Positions 25,098 through 39,114 of a stretch of 64,000 nt of DNA are shown in pieces. Source of the DNA: Adineta vaga (taxonomy: Eukaryota > Rotifera); the NCBI GenBank assembly GCA_021613535.1, contig CP075497.1, positions 10,726,001 to 10,790,000 on the forward strand, written 5' to 3'. The first letter of the stretch is position 1, and every line of letters begins with the position of its first letter. The notes beneath the pieces are model-generated. The model saw only the letters and a program-made list of their open reading frames with translations, was not told the origin of the DNA and did no database searches. The position numbers and the translations under genes are program-made.

Positions 25098-28000
25098 TTA
25101 ATTTGTTTCATTGGCATTAGTATCAAGAAGTTTTTCACGAGTATCGCTTGGAGGAGACGTAGTATTAGCTACTGTGGGCTCAGCGGGAGTACCTAGAATG
25201 CACTTATAATCTTGAATGACTTTTTTTCCTTTCTGAAAACTTACGAGAAGATGTTGCCGTTTGTTTAGCAGCTCTTCGTCGACGTCTATAACGTAGAGTC
25301 ATTAGAAAAATTGCAACAAAAAGAAGAAGAAGAATGCTGGTTAGAAGAATCATCCAGGTCATTGATGCTGGTTTCAAAAATGGATTGGTTTTTGAATTAA
25401 CTAGAATGAAAACATCAAAAATATTTTGCATTAAATCTTAAAAATATTGATCCTACATTCATAAATTGCATTGCGACAAACTGCATCACAATGTTTAGAA
25501 TCATTACATTCTTCTGTCATTGCAATACAACGATTTTGATCATGACATTTACATGTATACTAGAAAAACAAATGAATTTTTGTCTTCCGAAAGTTTTATT
25601 CAATTAGATTACCTCATTTTCTTCAGGCATCTTGTGACAATGTAAATAAAATTCGTTTGGACAATCGAATTTATTCGATATATTTCGACATAGATTATCA
25701 ATTTTCAAACATTCATTTTGACACATCACATGTGTAACTAGAAATAAGAATTTGAAAAGAAACTAAATGAATAATTCTTTTTTACTTACATTTTTTCTCA
25801 GTTAAACAACGATTTGGAATCTTTTCTATTGATTCAATATTTGTTGTCATTTTATGACAATGTTCTTCATCATTACCCAATGGACAATCATCAACACCAT
25901 CACAAAGCCATTCAAATGGAATACATCTACTATTCGAAGTTTGTTTATCATGATAATAGCAATCAAAACCATCATCTGCTTTTTCTATTGTACATCGAGT
26001 CATATTTTTAAAAGATTCAGTATATTGTGTATGATCTCGTTCACACAGAACAGCTGACTCAGCACAATTAATACGATTTTGACATAGAACACGACCAAGA
26101 GCACATTGATTATTTACTAATACAAACAAATTTTTGAGTTTAAATTCAAAATTTTACCAAATATTCTTTACCTGTTTGACATGTACCAGCAGCAAATCGT
26201 TCATTTATTGGACATGAACATGAGTGATATCTTCATTAGAAATAATAAAAAACAATTAAAATAAAATATTTCTTACTGTGCATTATCACTACATAAACAA
26301 CGAAATCCTTCATTTTCCAATGGAATACAAATATCAGAACAAAGATTACTTGCACAAGGATTAATTGTTCGGACTAAAATTAACCTTTTAATAAAATATC
26401 GAATTACACATGATATGATTATTACTTGTACTTTTTGCTACTGCAGGAGTCATATCTACGAATAATTTCAATGAATCAAAACTTTTCAATTTCGTCATAT
26501 TTTTTGCATAACTTCGAGCTAAAATATCAATTGCATGTAAATCGATCATCGTTGTTTCCGTTTTATTATGAATTTCATTCGTAAAATAAAGTATTGGATA
26601 AACAAATAATGCATTATGAATGTTTGACGAATGTTCATAGATTATTCTTGGAATTAAACGACGATGATCCAATGTATTTAGACCGTATATCGTTGAATTG
26701 ACAACAAAAATAACTTCATATGTAATTGGATCATATGACATGTAACTAATAGTGGAATTATCGGGAAATAATTGAATTTGTTTTTTCATTTGTCCTTGAA
26801 GATTTGCAATATGAAATATTGATGGAGAATTATGTGAAATCCAGTAGAGGTTTGTTTTGATAGGATCAAGAAGTAATATTGCTGGTTGAATATGTTGATT
26901 TTTAACAATAGTACGTTGCTTTTGTGTACGAATATTCAGAATGAAAATATTTTGTTGAAAAGTAATTTGATTTCGAACAAGAACATACAAATTTTGTGTT
27001 AAACTATCAATTGTTAAATATTCAATTTTTCCATCTAAATTTTTATATAATTCATTATTTGGATCAAAGATCAATTCATTTTTCCAACGATTTGATTGAT
27101 AAAGATTTTGATCGATTCGGTAAATACTTGCTGTACGATCATATTGAACAGCCATATAAATAAGTTTACTATTCTCATCAAATGCTAATGCAGTTATTTC
27201 ATATCTTTGATCCATAGACCACAGAGGATTTCGTATTAAATCTTCATCATCATCATCATTTTGATCGAAATCATTTGAATGAATTTCTACAATTGATTGT
27301 TTTGTTTCTGCATTCACACCGTATATAAAGAAGCTTCGTTCACTTGGACTATGACGTGTAACGAAAGTATCAGCAAGATAATTTTCAATTCCATGTTGGC
27401 ATTGATTATCAATTGATTTTGCATATCCACGACGTTTTGTTAATAATGTGTTATTATTCTCATTACAGGAACAATCTTGTGAAATAATAAAATGAGATTT
27501 GGGTAAACAAATGCCATCGAGTGAACGTCGATAACCAGGTAAACATTGAAAATCAGATAAAGAACATGCACATGATTGAATTCGAATATCTGTTGCATTA
27601 TTAAGACATTGTGAGCCAGATATACGTCGTTTGTAATATGATTTTGTACCATTGATACAATTGCCTTGTAAAGACCATTCTTTTAATTGATGTCGAGCAC
27701 ATTGATCAGCTAAATATATCTTTATTACATATTGAATTAGTAATGAATAGATTACTTACGAACAAGAGTATTAAAATTAAATTGAATTAAATTGAAAGAA
27801 TTCGTAGTATTTATTGTTAAGATATAAAAAATATTATTCGAATCAGCAAGTAAAGATAAAATTTGAAAGGATGTTTCATTTAAGAATGTTTTCTCATGCC
27901 AGTTACGGCCATAATCAGTTGAATACCTTGATAAATGATACGAAAAAATTCATATATGGGAATTTCCATTAATAAATATTCTACTTACTGAAAAGAATGT

Positions 28001-30190
28001 TGATCATTATCAGGTACAGTAATGATAAGAGCATTTGGATTTGATATTGCTGATACATTATTTTGACCTTTAGAACTCTAAAGAACAATCATAGAACAAA
28101 TTTTTATGAAAACTTTCGAAGAAAACTTACTAGTCGCCATACTTGTCCTCCATCGGATGATATAGCAACATAGTTATTTAAACCATTTGTAGCTTTAAAT
28201 CAAAAAGATGCTTTTTTTGTAAATCAGTCGAACAGTTCATTAAATATTTGATTACCTTTGCCTACAATAATTCCTGGTGCTTCATTGGAAGATACTAATG
28301 AATTTAATACGATGGATGCATTTGTTGGGCAATCGATCATCTGATATAAATAAAACATTTATTAAAAAAAAACAAATGATTTGAACATACCTTATCACAT
28401 TCATAATGCGTTTTATTCCAATTAATTCCATTATCAAATGAAATGACTGTAGTTGGTTCCGATGCAATGTTTGCTAAGAAAACATTTCGTGATAGGCCAT
28501 GTATTTGATACAACGATACTTGTTTGGAAGAACATCTACAAATTAGAATTTATTTTTCAACTTTTGAATTCAATATTTTCCAATTTTACTCAATTGTATT
28601 TGGTGGACTATCATTATTATTCAATTCACATTCAATATTTGATAAATTAAATAAATTTCCTTTCGAATAGCCAATAAGATTACATGTTGTTGATAATGTT
28701 CCATTAGTTTCTTCGAATTTATTAACGGTAGTAAATAAAAGTAATAAATCTTGAGTATAGATATCTTCAATAGCACAATAAAACTAAAAAATATTTGTTT
28801 TTATCTAAGAAACTTTAAAATAAAGATTTTTCTTTCGTACATTTCCTTGCGATTGTAATCGTTTGGGTAAAACTTGAAACCCATCATCACCTAAATTATC
28901 TATATGACTAATACTAATCGGATCCTAAACAAAAGAAAACTATAAATAATAAATAAATTTAATGAAATTTCATTTTACATTGCTATTCAATCGTTTTGCA
29001 AGTAAATAACGTGAAAAAAGTTTGGCTATTGGAACATCATTCAGAATAGTTTGTGTTTTATATGTTGCCATATCCAGTAGTTTTATATTACGAGTATGTT
29101 GAAGAATAACAAGTGAATTAGTTTTATATGACCTATGAAACTTTGGATATTTGTATGATTTATTAATTGAATAAAAACATACCAGCCAAGTATGGTTGAA
29201 CTAGCAGTATCATCCAATTTATTCCAATCAATACCGAAATTTGAACTAAAGTATAACTATACATGAAAAAGAAAGGGAATCATTTGAGAAGTATATAAGA
29301 TATCAAATTATTACAGCGATTTGATCAGATGTTTCAGCAAACCATAAATGATTTGTCGATGAAAAGACATGAATTCGTTTAGGTTTAAAAGAAATAAATA
29401 ATTTTTGTTGATGAGTAGAATTTAATATCGAAATTTCTTGACTATTATCATCGAAAATAACAAGTGTCTAAACGAAATATTCTCGATTAAATTGAATATC
29501 GTAGATTTTATACGTACATTTGGTTGATTTATTGGAATAATCATTGCATGTTTATAATGATTATGAATAGTTCCATTATGTTTATTAATTAAAACGATTT
29601 CATGTTCTTCTAAGATAAGAAGAATTGAATCATTAAAATATGTATTTAATGTTAGATCCGAAAATGATAATGATGATAAATTGACATTTAATGAATACTA
29701 AAAAAAGAAAATATGCAAAAGTTGATGGTAAAAAAGTATTATTTCTTTAATGACTATGATCAGAACTCTTCGTACATTGACATGTGTGAATATGAATACA
29801 TAATTTACACACATTGAAATGTATATCTGAGAAAGTTAGTCAGTTCGTTCTCAAAGCAGCTGGTGATTGTTGACATTAAATAAAGAGAAAATTTACCTCG
29901 GTTACAAATTGATTTGTGGGTTCTTGATCAGTTAACGTCGTCGCCATTGTTGTTGTTGTTGTTGTTGTTGTATTTGAATCGATGATTGCATTAACAAGAT
30001 CCTCAACAATTGATTCTTCTGTTATTGTAGTTGATGGTGATATCAGCAAGATATCATCATGATTATGATCATGTAAACTATGTTGTTCCTCAATGAGAGA
30101 AGGAATCATAGGAGTTGTATCCAAACATAGTCCAAGATGAATATTCAATAGAAAAACCAAGATACAAACGAAAGAAATTATATGATGCAT
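25098..30190 (-). CDS. SORL1: SorLA-type VPS10 / LDL-receptor-like sorting receptor
   Basis: The start is taken at 30190, giving signal peptide MHHIISFVCILVFLLNIHL; an upstream ATG at 30223 lies inside a likely 5' UTR intron. Many short exons follow. A VPS10 ten-bladed propeller is shown by Asp-box motifs: SSNFGIDW near 29240, SFDNGINW near 28440, SSDGGQVW near 28160 and STDYGRNW near 27920. The Cys-rich 10CC module follows (about 27710-27440), then a YWTD-type propeller (27317-26400, NLYWISHN), EGF-like Cys-rich exons, one LDL-A repeat (CIPFEWLCDGVDDCPLGNDE, about 25925-25860), a transmembrane helix (MILLTSILLLLFVAIFLMTL, about 25357-25298) and a short basic tail ending at 25098. Such receptors sort cargo between Golgi and endosomes. 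It is much shorter than vertebrate SorLA: one LDL-A and no FnIII repeats recognised. Confidence 0.8.
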
Positions 30191-31559
30191 TATCTGAAAA
30201 AAAATCTTATAAAAAAATAACATTTACCGCGAATCATAAAAATGAAGCAGCTGATGCAAACCACTGCGTAGATAAAATGAAAACGAGAAAAAAAGACAGA
30301 CACACTGGATAACTATTCCTTCATATATTAGAATTTTTATACGAAACATACCGAAGCATATTGATGTGCATGATAATTCGTATGCAAAACATTCAAACGA
30401 CTATCTATTGTATTGCCTAGTTAACACATATTTATACAATATATTAAGGTCAAAAAGCGTTTTTTTATTCTTTTCTTCCCACATGCTGAGTACCATCGTT
30501 ATTATATTATATAGACGCGAAAACGTACTTAGTAAAAGTTGAAATTCGAAAGTAAAAAGGATTATTCTTTGATTATTTCTATAAATGAGAAATCTTACGA
30601 AATTAACACTTTTAAAAGTATTTATTTGACATGTATTAATTCTGTGATTGTTCTTTTCTAATTAGAGAGAAGAGAAGTTCTTTTGCAAACTGGGAATCGT
30701 TGTTTCTATACATATATCACTATGAGATTCTTGATTTGTATTGTGTTTTCACGGACACAATCGTCAATCTTTTTTTTAGTTTCTCACCAATGAATCGAAT
30801 ACACGGTTTTTTTATCCTTCGCACACTTACTCGACGACATGTATTTGTTTTTTTTTCTGTGTTCTCAGCTGCTTAGACAATCACAGAGAAAGAGAGAGAG
30901 AGAGAGTGACGAGTGAATATGTGAAATGATGTTAGTAAAAATACATATGTAACCATCATATACGAATGGCAATAGATGTGTATAAAACAAAAAGAAACCC
31001 ATCGAGAGAGAAAGAGAGAGAAAGAAAACGAGTAGAAAAAATAAGGTTGAATATATATAAATGATACTCTTGATGAAACGAGGATGATGATGATTGATGG
31101 TATGCAGCTAATTTTGTGATTTATGAAGTATTTCTTACTGTTGTATGAATTTAATAAATATCAACTGAGAAAATTAATAACGATCAATTGATCTTATCAA
31201 ATATACACATATTTTATGGAGCGAAACGAGGTTTTTTTTCGTTTCTCTCTACCGAAAAAGTGACAAAATACACATGTTTCAAGGACTTTTTTCTAGAAGT
31301 TCATTTTGTCTGAAAAATACTTAATGACAATAAGAGAAACAAAAACATTATTTCAACTGTATAAAAGACAACAGTTTTAAAATAATCAATAGATGTTCTC
31401 GAATTCTTTTTTCAAAATATACCGTTAGATTTCTAGATTAGGTTTCATTTCATTCTTATTAAGACGCTTTCTTTGTCTATCACTGATATCAATATCTCAT
31501 CTTTTGTAACATTCTCTAAACTAGAAGTTACACATACAGACACTTGTTAAATTTCATAT
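30191..31559. other. Non-coding region upstream of the SorLA-like gene
   Basis: This should contain the 5' UTR and promoter of the SorLA-like gene. A candidate 5' UTR intron (GTAAATG...TTTCAG) lies directly before the chosen ATG on the minus strand. GA-rich microsatellites sit at about 30886-30906 and 31003-31025. No gene was recognised. Confidence 0.5.
30886..30906. repeat. GA-rich microsatellite upstream of the SorLA-like gene
   Basis: A run of gaga/gaaa units; a second, shorter one lies near 31003-31025. Both are upstream of the SorLA-like gene and could be promoter-associated GA tracts. Confidence 0.7.
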
Positions 31560-32520
31560 TCTATAATTAGATAAAATTTATTAGCTGAAAAAATTTTGTT
31601 GTTAACATGTCCTCTGGATCTTCTATTGAAAATTGAGCCTTACTCACACACCCATCGAACATACGGAAATAATCCACCTGAGAAATGATTTGTAATACGA
31701 TAGCAAAGTGGCGTAAAAGATGGATACGAGTAAATTTGACATTGAGCTTCCCGTAACTCTGACAAATAATTAACATAAGAAATAATTTCATGATTTGAAA
31801 AGTCAATGGATGTTTCCTGAACATTTACTGCAAGATACAAACTGACGTGATGATCAATACTCTCTACATCAAGAACTTAGTACTCTGATGTTCAGTTTCA
31901 AAAGAGTCGACAAACAAAAACAGTCATTATGTAATTACATCTGTTTAACACTGTTAAGTTGGTCACATTGTTAGGATTGATTGTAACAAAGTGTTTTAAT
32001 CTGATCTTTGTCTAAATAAACATGTAAATCATTAGTGAGATATAATATCTAAATATTCATATAACAAGTCTCATAGATTTCATCATTTCTATTTTTAGAA
32101 AAAGGAAATGATCGAATTGAGTAATATCTTGCTGATCAAAAGATATCGGACTGACTCTTCATTAATATTAAACAGACCAAGTATATGTAAATTAGGATAA
32201 TCTACAGCATGTATAATATCATTCATAGATGATGATTCAAGGTCAAGTCATTGGATTTTATGATGAATTAAAGGTAAAAATTTGTAAACAAAATCGATTA
32301 AGAGTCATATGAGAAGAAATGCGATCAGTTAAATTCCATGACAAGCATTGAATAAAACTCAAGTGACTTGTAAAAATTGGATCTTGAATAATTCTATTGC
32401 ATCATTGATTGACACATGGAAACTGTTGAGTTTTTTCAAAATAATTTCATCAGGAAAATCATTCAATCCAATCCAATACATCAATATTCCATGTTTATTC
32501 TTAATGATATATTCTATTTA
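31560..32520 (-). pseudogene. Decayed F-box-type gene of a family expanded in bdelloids
   Basis: Reading minus from about 32470, conceptual fragments appear in order but in shifting frames. First is an F-box-like start, DFPDEIILKKLNSF. Next, in another frame, is RIIQDPIFTSHLSFIQCL, then DRISSHMTLNRFCLQIF. A further frame (about 32265-32130) reads LESSSMNDIIHAVDYPNLHI after an in-frame TGA where Trp would be expected. A C-terminal fragment at 31860-31567 includes YRITNHFSGGLFPYVRW. At least two frameshifts and several stops show the copy is broken. I recognise the family from memory as an F-box/LRR-like group common in bdelloids. No function should be assumed. Confidence 0.5.
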
Positions 32521-33462
32521 ACCGACGTCATCAATTCAAATTAAAACGTCTTCCAATCACGTGTGACATTGAATCTAAAGGTTACAGAATAGATTCTAAA
32601 ATACGCAGTTTAGTTTATTTAGAATTTCATATTCAACTTGAACAGTATTTCTTTGTTTATACTTTAGCATGTCGCTATTAAAAATTACATTGGTTTTTTC
32701 TCTTACAAAGCTCTTCAGAAGAATTCGACGACCTCAACAAATGATCTCGAAGAGTTATTATTTAGCTTTAGAAAGATACTTTCCGAACTTGTCATTAATT
32801 TTAAAATAAAATATATGCAGTGGAAATTCTTAATCTTTTCGGTTTGTATCATGAATGCTAACTTTGTCAGCGATAAGTTCGTTCAAGAAAAGTCGACAAA
32901 ATCAGAGAGATGTCAATATATCCATCATTATCCAAGGAAATGAGCTGAAATTTTCTCTGAAGGTATACAAGAGATGAAACTAGGTTGTGCATCTCGATGT
33001 GAATGAGAGTTGATTTGCATTTAATCTACAGAAGCCAAACTTGTTTAATTCAAGTCTTTATCTGCTTTGTTACATAATAATAACAGCAACGAGTTCTTAT
33101 TCATTTTGAACGTTGATATACTTAGCTGTTTACCATAGAATCTACTATATTGTTCGTGGTCGATTCGTTCATCGATACCGAGTGCATGATGAAACATCTT
33201 TTCTTTCCATGATAAGAAACAAGACAAGAGCAACATGAATTTCATGATTACAATAAAAACTGGACGTGTTTAATTTGTTAGAAAAAAAATGAAGCAATTA
33301 GGGAAAACAAAACGAGACATTCATAATCACAAAAATACACATTCAGTTTCGTTTGTACAATATACGAACAAATAAAAATACATTCTGAATATTTATATCC
33401 GTCTATACATTTTAATGTTCAACATCAAATCAATATGATATTCATAAGTAAACATTATTCAC
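32521..33462. other. Spacer between the pseudogene and the SCAPER 3' end
   Basis: AT-rich sequence without a supported gene. A 66-codon minus frame at 33045-33245 could be a further remnant of the neighbouring pseudogene, but I could not align it. The SCAPER 3' UTR should occupy the right end. Confidence 0.4.
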
Positions 33463-36400
33463 CTAAGTTTTAATCTCATTATCGAGTAGATCGGCGACAT
33501 TTTCTTTTTCTTCATCATAATGCTTTTTATGAATTATCGTTTCATGAGATTCGAGTTGATTTGTCAGTAATTTGGATATTGGACGATAGTATTTCAATGC
33601 ATTATTCCATTCATCACGTGGAAATCTCATATGAAATACAAAAATAGCTAAAACAATTAATCACAATGTCGAAATTTCTTCATTTATCATAATAACTTAC
33701 TATTATTATTATCTTCATCAAGCACTTTCGTTTCCGTCAGTTTGGTCTATATATATATAAAAATGAAATCAATATAGATCTATATGTATTGTATGACTTA
33801 CTTGTATGAAATTAATGATGAGATCAAGTGACATTTCTGTTTGAAGAATGGCACGTGTTGAATCACAATCAAATGAACAGGCGATTAATGTTGGAAAAAG
33901 TATATCCATATATTTTGCTTCCACAAAATAACGAAAAGGTAAACATGATAATTGTTGTAAAATAGTCGGTCGATTACCAAATGCCAAACGACACTTCAAT
34001 AAGAAAAATCTCACTTCTTTATCTAAATATTTCATCTAGAATAAACTTACTTGGTTATCTTGGTTTAAAACACAATAATAACCCATGAGAAGAATAATCT
34101 GATTGATAAGAGTATCATTTATAGTTGTTTGCTGATGATTACAATACGCCAGAATATAATTAGCTACATGACGAAGTTGTAGAGAGATTGTATCTTCACC
34201 AAGAACAGTCTAAAGAATAGAAGAATATGTAAGATGAAAATGAAAATGAATTGGTTTAATTCTAACTTGAAATGTGTCAAGATCAAGAATTGCAATTGTA
34301 TTCAATAGAACCAATGAATTTTGCACAATGATCAATGTTTTCTCATATAAAGTTATTGTAGGATGATTATCATTGATTGTTTGATTGTTGTTATCAGTTT
34401 CATGAATAAGAATACCATAGAGTAACGAAAATATTTCACAGAAATTTGTTGCTTTTATTATATTTAGAACTTGTGCTGGATCATTTGTTGATTTTTTTGA
34501 TGATGATTGATTAAATGGTGAAAGACAATGTCTAGTTGAAAAGAAATATATTCAATTTATTTCAAGAAAGAAAAATGAAAGAATTACTTTGGTTGAGAAA
34601 AGAGAATCATTTGTTGAACAAGATTGAGTAAATGAATTATCATATCTGGTAAACGTGAATTTGTAGTATTAACAATTGCACGAACTGTACGAAAGAATGA
34701 AGCAATTCGATCCAGAACACCCATATTTGCCATATAACTAAATAAACTAATGAATATTTTATTCTTAAACATTAGTTTTTCTTTTACCTGATGAAATCAG
34801 TTAAACGACTAAGAATTAATTTATCTTCATTTGTTTCATTTTCATGTTGTCGAATATCATTCACGATCGAATTGTACATTATCATAAGATTAGCAAGAAC
34901 TTCAGCCAAATTATTAACTAAATCAATTTGAGCAAGTTTTTCACTTTCACTATGATCATTATTTGTTGTTGTTAAATCATCAATTTTCAAACACTAAAAC
35001 AATTTTCTATGGACTAAAAACTAAATGAAATCAATACTACTTACAGTCAAATGTCGAACAAGACTTTCAACTAATGTTAAAATTTTACCACTATTTAATA
35101 TATACAAAGCATTCTCGAGATTATTGTTGGTTGCTGCGCGATAAACAGATACAGTTAAAGCAATCAGACTAAAAATGTTTTCAAATGAAATCAATAGAAA
35201 AGTCTATAAGTGAAAAGTACCTTTCAGGTGCAAGAGGTGGTTTATGACATTCTGCACGTAATTCAATCATCTTTGTCAACGTTGAATAACCATTAAGACT
35301 GAAAAATACACGTTGTTCCAATGGTGAATCCTATATAATCAATCATGTGAGTACATAGGTCTTCTTCGAATATATATATTTCTAACCTTTTCATAACCAT
35401 GTGTATCAAATATCTTGACAAATTCAGTTAAGATACGTTGGCATGCTAAATAATTCGTAGTATTTAATGGTTCCTTTCGTGCTGTTGTATTTAATGATTT
35501 TTCTAATTCATTTAGAAAACGTTGAATACTAAAAGAAAAAAAACATACATAGATATTGAAGCAATCTCAAGATTTATGGTATATGCATTTGTACCGTGGT
35601 TTGTGAGTGGATGTAATATGTGGCCGTTGAGCATTTTCAGTTTCATACGCTGTTGAACTAGAAAAAGCAGAAAGTCTTATGAAAAAATCGACTCAATATT
35701 ACCGTTGAGTCATTCGAAGGCGTAGTTTTTTTGCTCGTTTTTTCATTGTATGTTTTCGTTCTTTATTAAATGCTATTTCTTGTCGAACAATATCATCATT
35801 GGTAACTGTAACAATACATTCAGTATTGAATATATTCTAAAGAAATACAAATCAACAAGTGATTCAACTACAATAAAATTATGAGTAACATACAATTTCT
35901 TCTTGTGTCAGTTGTTTTTTTGTTCCATTTTCATTCTTTTGATTCAATCGTTCGATCAATACTTGATTATGACGTGTACCTCGTAAATGTGTTTGTAAAT
36001 GAAGATCAGAAGCTAACTAGAAAGGATATATCGATTGAATGCATCGATGAACTCAACTAAGAAAATAAGACTCACTAAAAGATTACAGAGTGTACAACAT
36101 TTACGGGTTGGAATTGGTTCTTCACTTGTTGAATTAGCAGCTGTAATTTTGTTCTCATCGTGTGTGGAAGAAGTATGATGCTGATCTTCAGCACTTGGTC
36201 CACGCATTGTACTCATTTCAACAGCTTTTCGACGAATTTCCTCAATCTGAGTGACATGCCGTCGACTACTTTCTTCTTGCTACAAATAATAGAAAAGCAA
36301 TGAACATAACCAAAGAAGAAAGATAGATACTTTTGTTGCTAATTTTTTTTGTAATTCAACAGTAGTTGTTTTTAGATAAGCAACTCGTTCTGCTCGTTTT

Positions 36401-38888
36401 TGTTGAAGACTTCTATAAATTCAAAGAAAACGAAATCTTTTAATAAACATTGACTTTTATCTTCAAACTTTTGTTTTGCGATTGCTGCTGTTTGCTTTTG
36501 TTTTCGTTTTTCATTCAAATGTTGTTCAATCATTCTTTCTTTTGTTTTCCATTTTTCTTGCATTTCATTCAAACGTGTTTGTCGTAGAGCTTCTAACTCT
36601 TTTCGACGATTTTCTGCTGCTAATTCTCGTTGTTTATGTTCATCATGTTTCTTGACGCGTTCCTCTTCAAGATATTGTTTAAATTGTTCTTCTTTTTGAT
36701 AACGTTCTTTTAATGTTTGTCGACGATTTTCGTGTTGTAATAATTTTATAAATGCGATTTCTTGTCCTTTTAGATCTTCATCACCGGCTTTTTTAGCTCG
36801 TAATAAGAGTAAATATTGACGTTTTTCTTCAGCACGATGCATCTTCATTTCAATTGTCGCTTTACGAGCTTTGATTAATTCTTCTTTCCATTGACGAACT
36901 TCATTTACCTAATCAAGAGAGAAGAAAAATCAATGAATAACTTCGGATACGAAGAAAATTTTACTCGTCGAGTTAATTCACGCATTTTTCGCGTTTTAGC
37001 ATCTCGTAAAATCTGTCGTCGTTTCAATGCTCGTGCTGAAAAGACAACGAATTCAATATAATATATAGAAAAAAGTATTCAATTTCCAAGTACCTTGCCG
37101 TTCAGCTGCTTCATGAAGCGTTTCATTGATAGGTCTAGAGAAGAAATGAAAAGTTTGTTAATAGATAGTATAAAATTAACTTTAAATAATACCGAATACG
37201 TGAAGGTGAAGAGAACTTCTTTTGTGCACGAAGACTTTTTGGTCGAGTTTTTCCATCCGGTTCAGAATCATTGACATCGCGTGACATATTCAATGGACTT
37301 GCACCTTTGTCATCTTGATCATCTTGTAATGCCATAAAATAACTTGAAGTTTTTGTTGTCTACAAAATGGAAAAGTAAAATGATAGTAGGACAAAAATCT
37401 TTTCTTGATATGTTTGTGTACCGATAGTTCACTTTCTTCTAATTCAGATCCATCATCACCACCTAATAGAAGATCATCATCACTAACATTATTCAATTGA
37501 TGTTCAAGATCTTCTTGTTCAGCCATTAATGAAGCGATTGTGCGTTCTTGTTCAGCTTCTAACGCTGCAGTTAATGATTCCTCTTGATCAAATGCATCAA
37601 ATATTTGCTAGAAAACAAACTTTCAATATAGTCTATTCTGATCAAAATAATAATGCTGAAGTCTTCATCTGTTTTTAAATCATTCTTTTGCACTTACTCG
37701 ATCCATAAAATCAATCATTCCACGATGATTTCTTAGTAGAAGTTCTTCATCATCATCTTCCGATGTCATATTTTGTTGTTTAAGTCTTGTTGTTGATAAT
37801 TGATGATGATATCGATGATGTCGATTAGCATGAATTGATTCATCTCGAATATCTTTTTCATCATCAGCATCACCAGCTGTTTCATCTGTAAATATTCTTT
37901 TTGTCGATAAAAACAATTGATTCGTACTTGAAGTTAATGTCATTGTTGAATCATTTGTTAATGTTGTCGAAGAAAATAAGGACGGTAATGAAAGTAAACT
38001 TGAACTTTCAGTTGCTTTACGATATCTATTCGATTTTTGTCGTTTGAAACGATTTGTATCGAGTGTATTATGTGGTGAAGTATTATTAATATTTAAATTA
38101 ATGTCACTGTTATGTAAACGCTTTTGTCGACGTGATAAATCATCCGAACAAAAAAATTCATCTAATAATCAATAAATATAAGAAAAAACGAATGATTGGG
38201 AAAATGAAATTACCGTTGCACATGGATTGAGAATGTTCTAATGGCCTAGAAATACGAAAGAAAATAGTGTTATTTCAAAATGAATATGATAAAGAATTTG
38301 AGCGGAATAAGATCACGAAAACAATCAGATCCGAAAGCAGATATAAAAAAGCATATTTCACAAAAAATAAAACAACCTGAAAGGTAATATGTCTATCTGA
38401 AATGAGGGTGTGGTGGATAAAAAACTATGAAAGATTCGGTAAAGTAATATAAACTTTGCAAATTAAATTTCATGAAACATTTTCTCACCTTGTCATATCA
38501 TTGGTTTTATTCTCTTGAAATTTATTGGCAAATCTTTCAAATATTTTACAATATTGACCAAGATATTGAAGTACTTCCTATAAAGAAGTTAAGATTTTCA
38601 TTGGAAAATAAACAAATTCTAAATGCAATTACTTGACATTGTAACGGATCTTGATCTGATTCACATGTTTGATAAATTTGTTCAATTGATCGTTTTAAAT
38701 TATCAAATAAAAATGTCCAATAACGCGAATGAAAATCTGATCCAACTGAACTAGTGTCATGATTTACATTTCTATTAGTAAAAGCACAATTTCAATTATT
38801 CACTGATTGATCGAATAAAATATTTCTCTTACTGATTGAAATCTTGTGTTAATGGTGGTTCTTGTTCTGGAACAGCAATATTTGTCAT
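33463..38888 (-). CDS. SCAPER: SCAPER, S-phase cyclin A-associated protein in the ER
   Basis: About 20 exons. The N-terminal exons carry SRYWTFLFDNLKRSIEQIY and CESDQDPLQCQ, matching the conserved start of SCAPER. A Ser/Asp-rich region follows, then a long charged coiled coil (36850-36380; VRQWKEELIKARKATIEMKM) and a C2H2 zinc finger CTLCNLL...HLQTHLRGTRHNQ at about 36100-35960, split by an intron. The C-terminal helical half ends with RPTILQQLSCLPFRYFVEA and DILFPTLIACSFDCDS (about 33990-33880), both typical of the family. SCAPER is a cyclin A/CDK2-binding ER protein also linked to cilia and translation. The ATG follows directly after tttttag, so a 5' UTR or trans-splice acceptor is likely. 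It lies 226 nt downstream of exportin-5 on the same strand. Confidence 0.88.
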
Positions 38889-39114
38889 CTAAAAGAGATG
38901 TTCACATCAATAATTTCATATTCGTTAATAGAAATCGAATAAATCCTGATTAGGAATGTTTTTTATTTTTATTCTTTTCGATAATAACAATCAACACAAA
39001 ATAGTAAAGTTCACGAAAAAAGAAACTACATAATCTTAGAATACCTATACTCATTCTTATGTTTTGAATATGCACCAATACAACATACAAAAATAATAAA
39101 GCTATCAGATCTGA

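Noticed and set aside
30191-30223. Upstream ATG at 30223 as the SorLA-like start
   Set aside because: It lies within a likely 5' UTR intron (GTAAATG...TTTCAG); starting at 30190 gives a clean signal peptide.
33045-33245. 66-codon minus frame near the F-box pseudogene
   Set aside because: Could be a remnant, but could not be matched to any part of the family.
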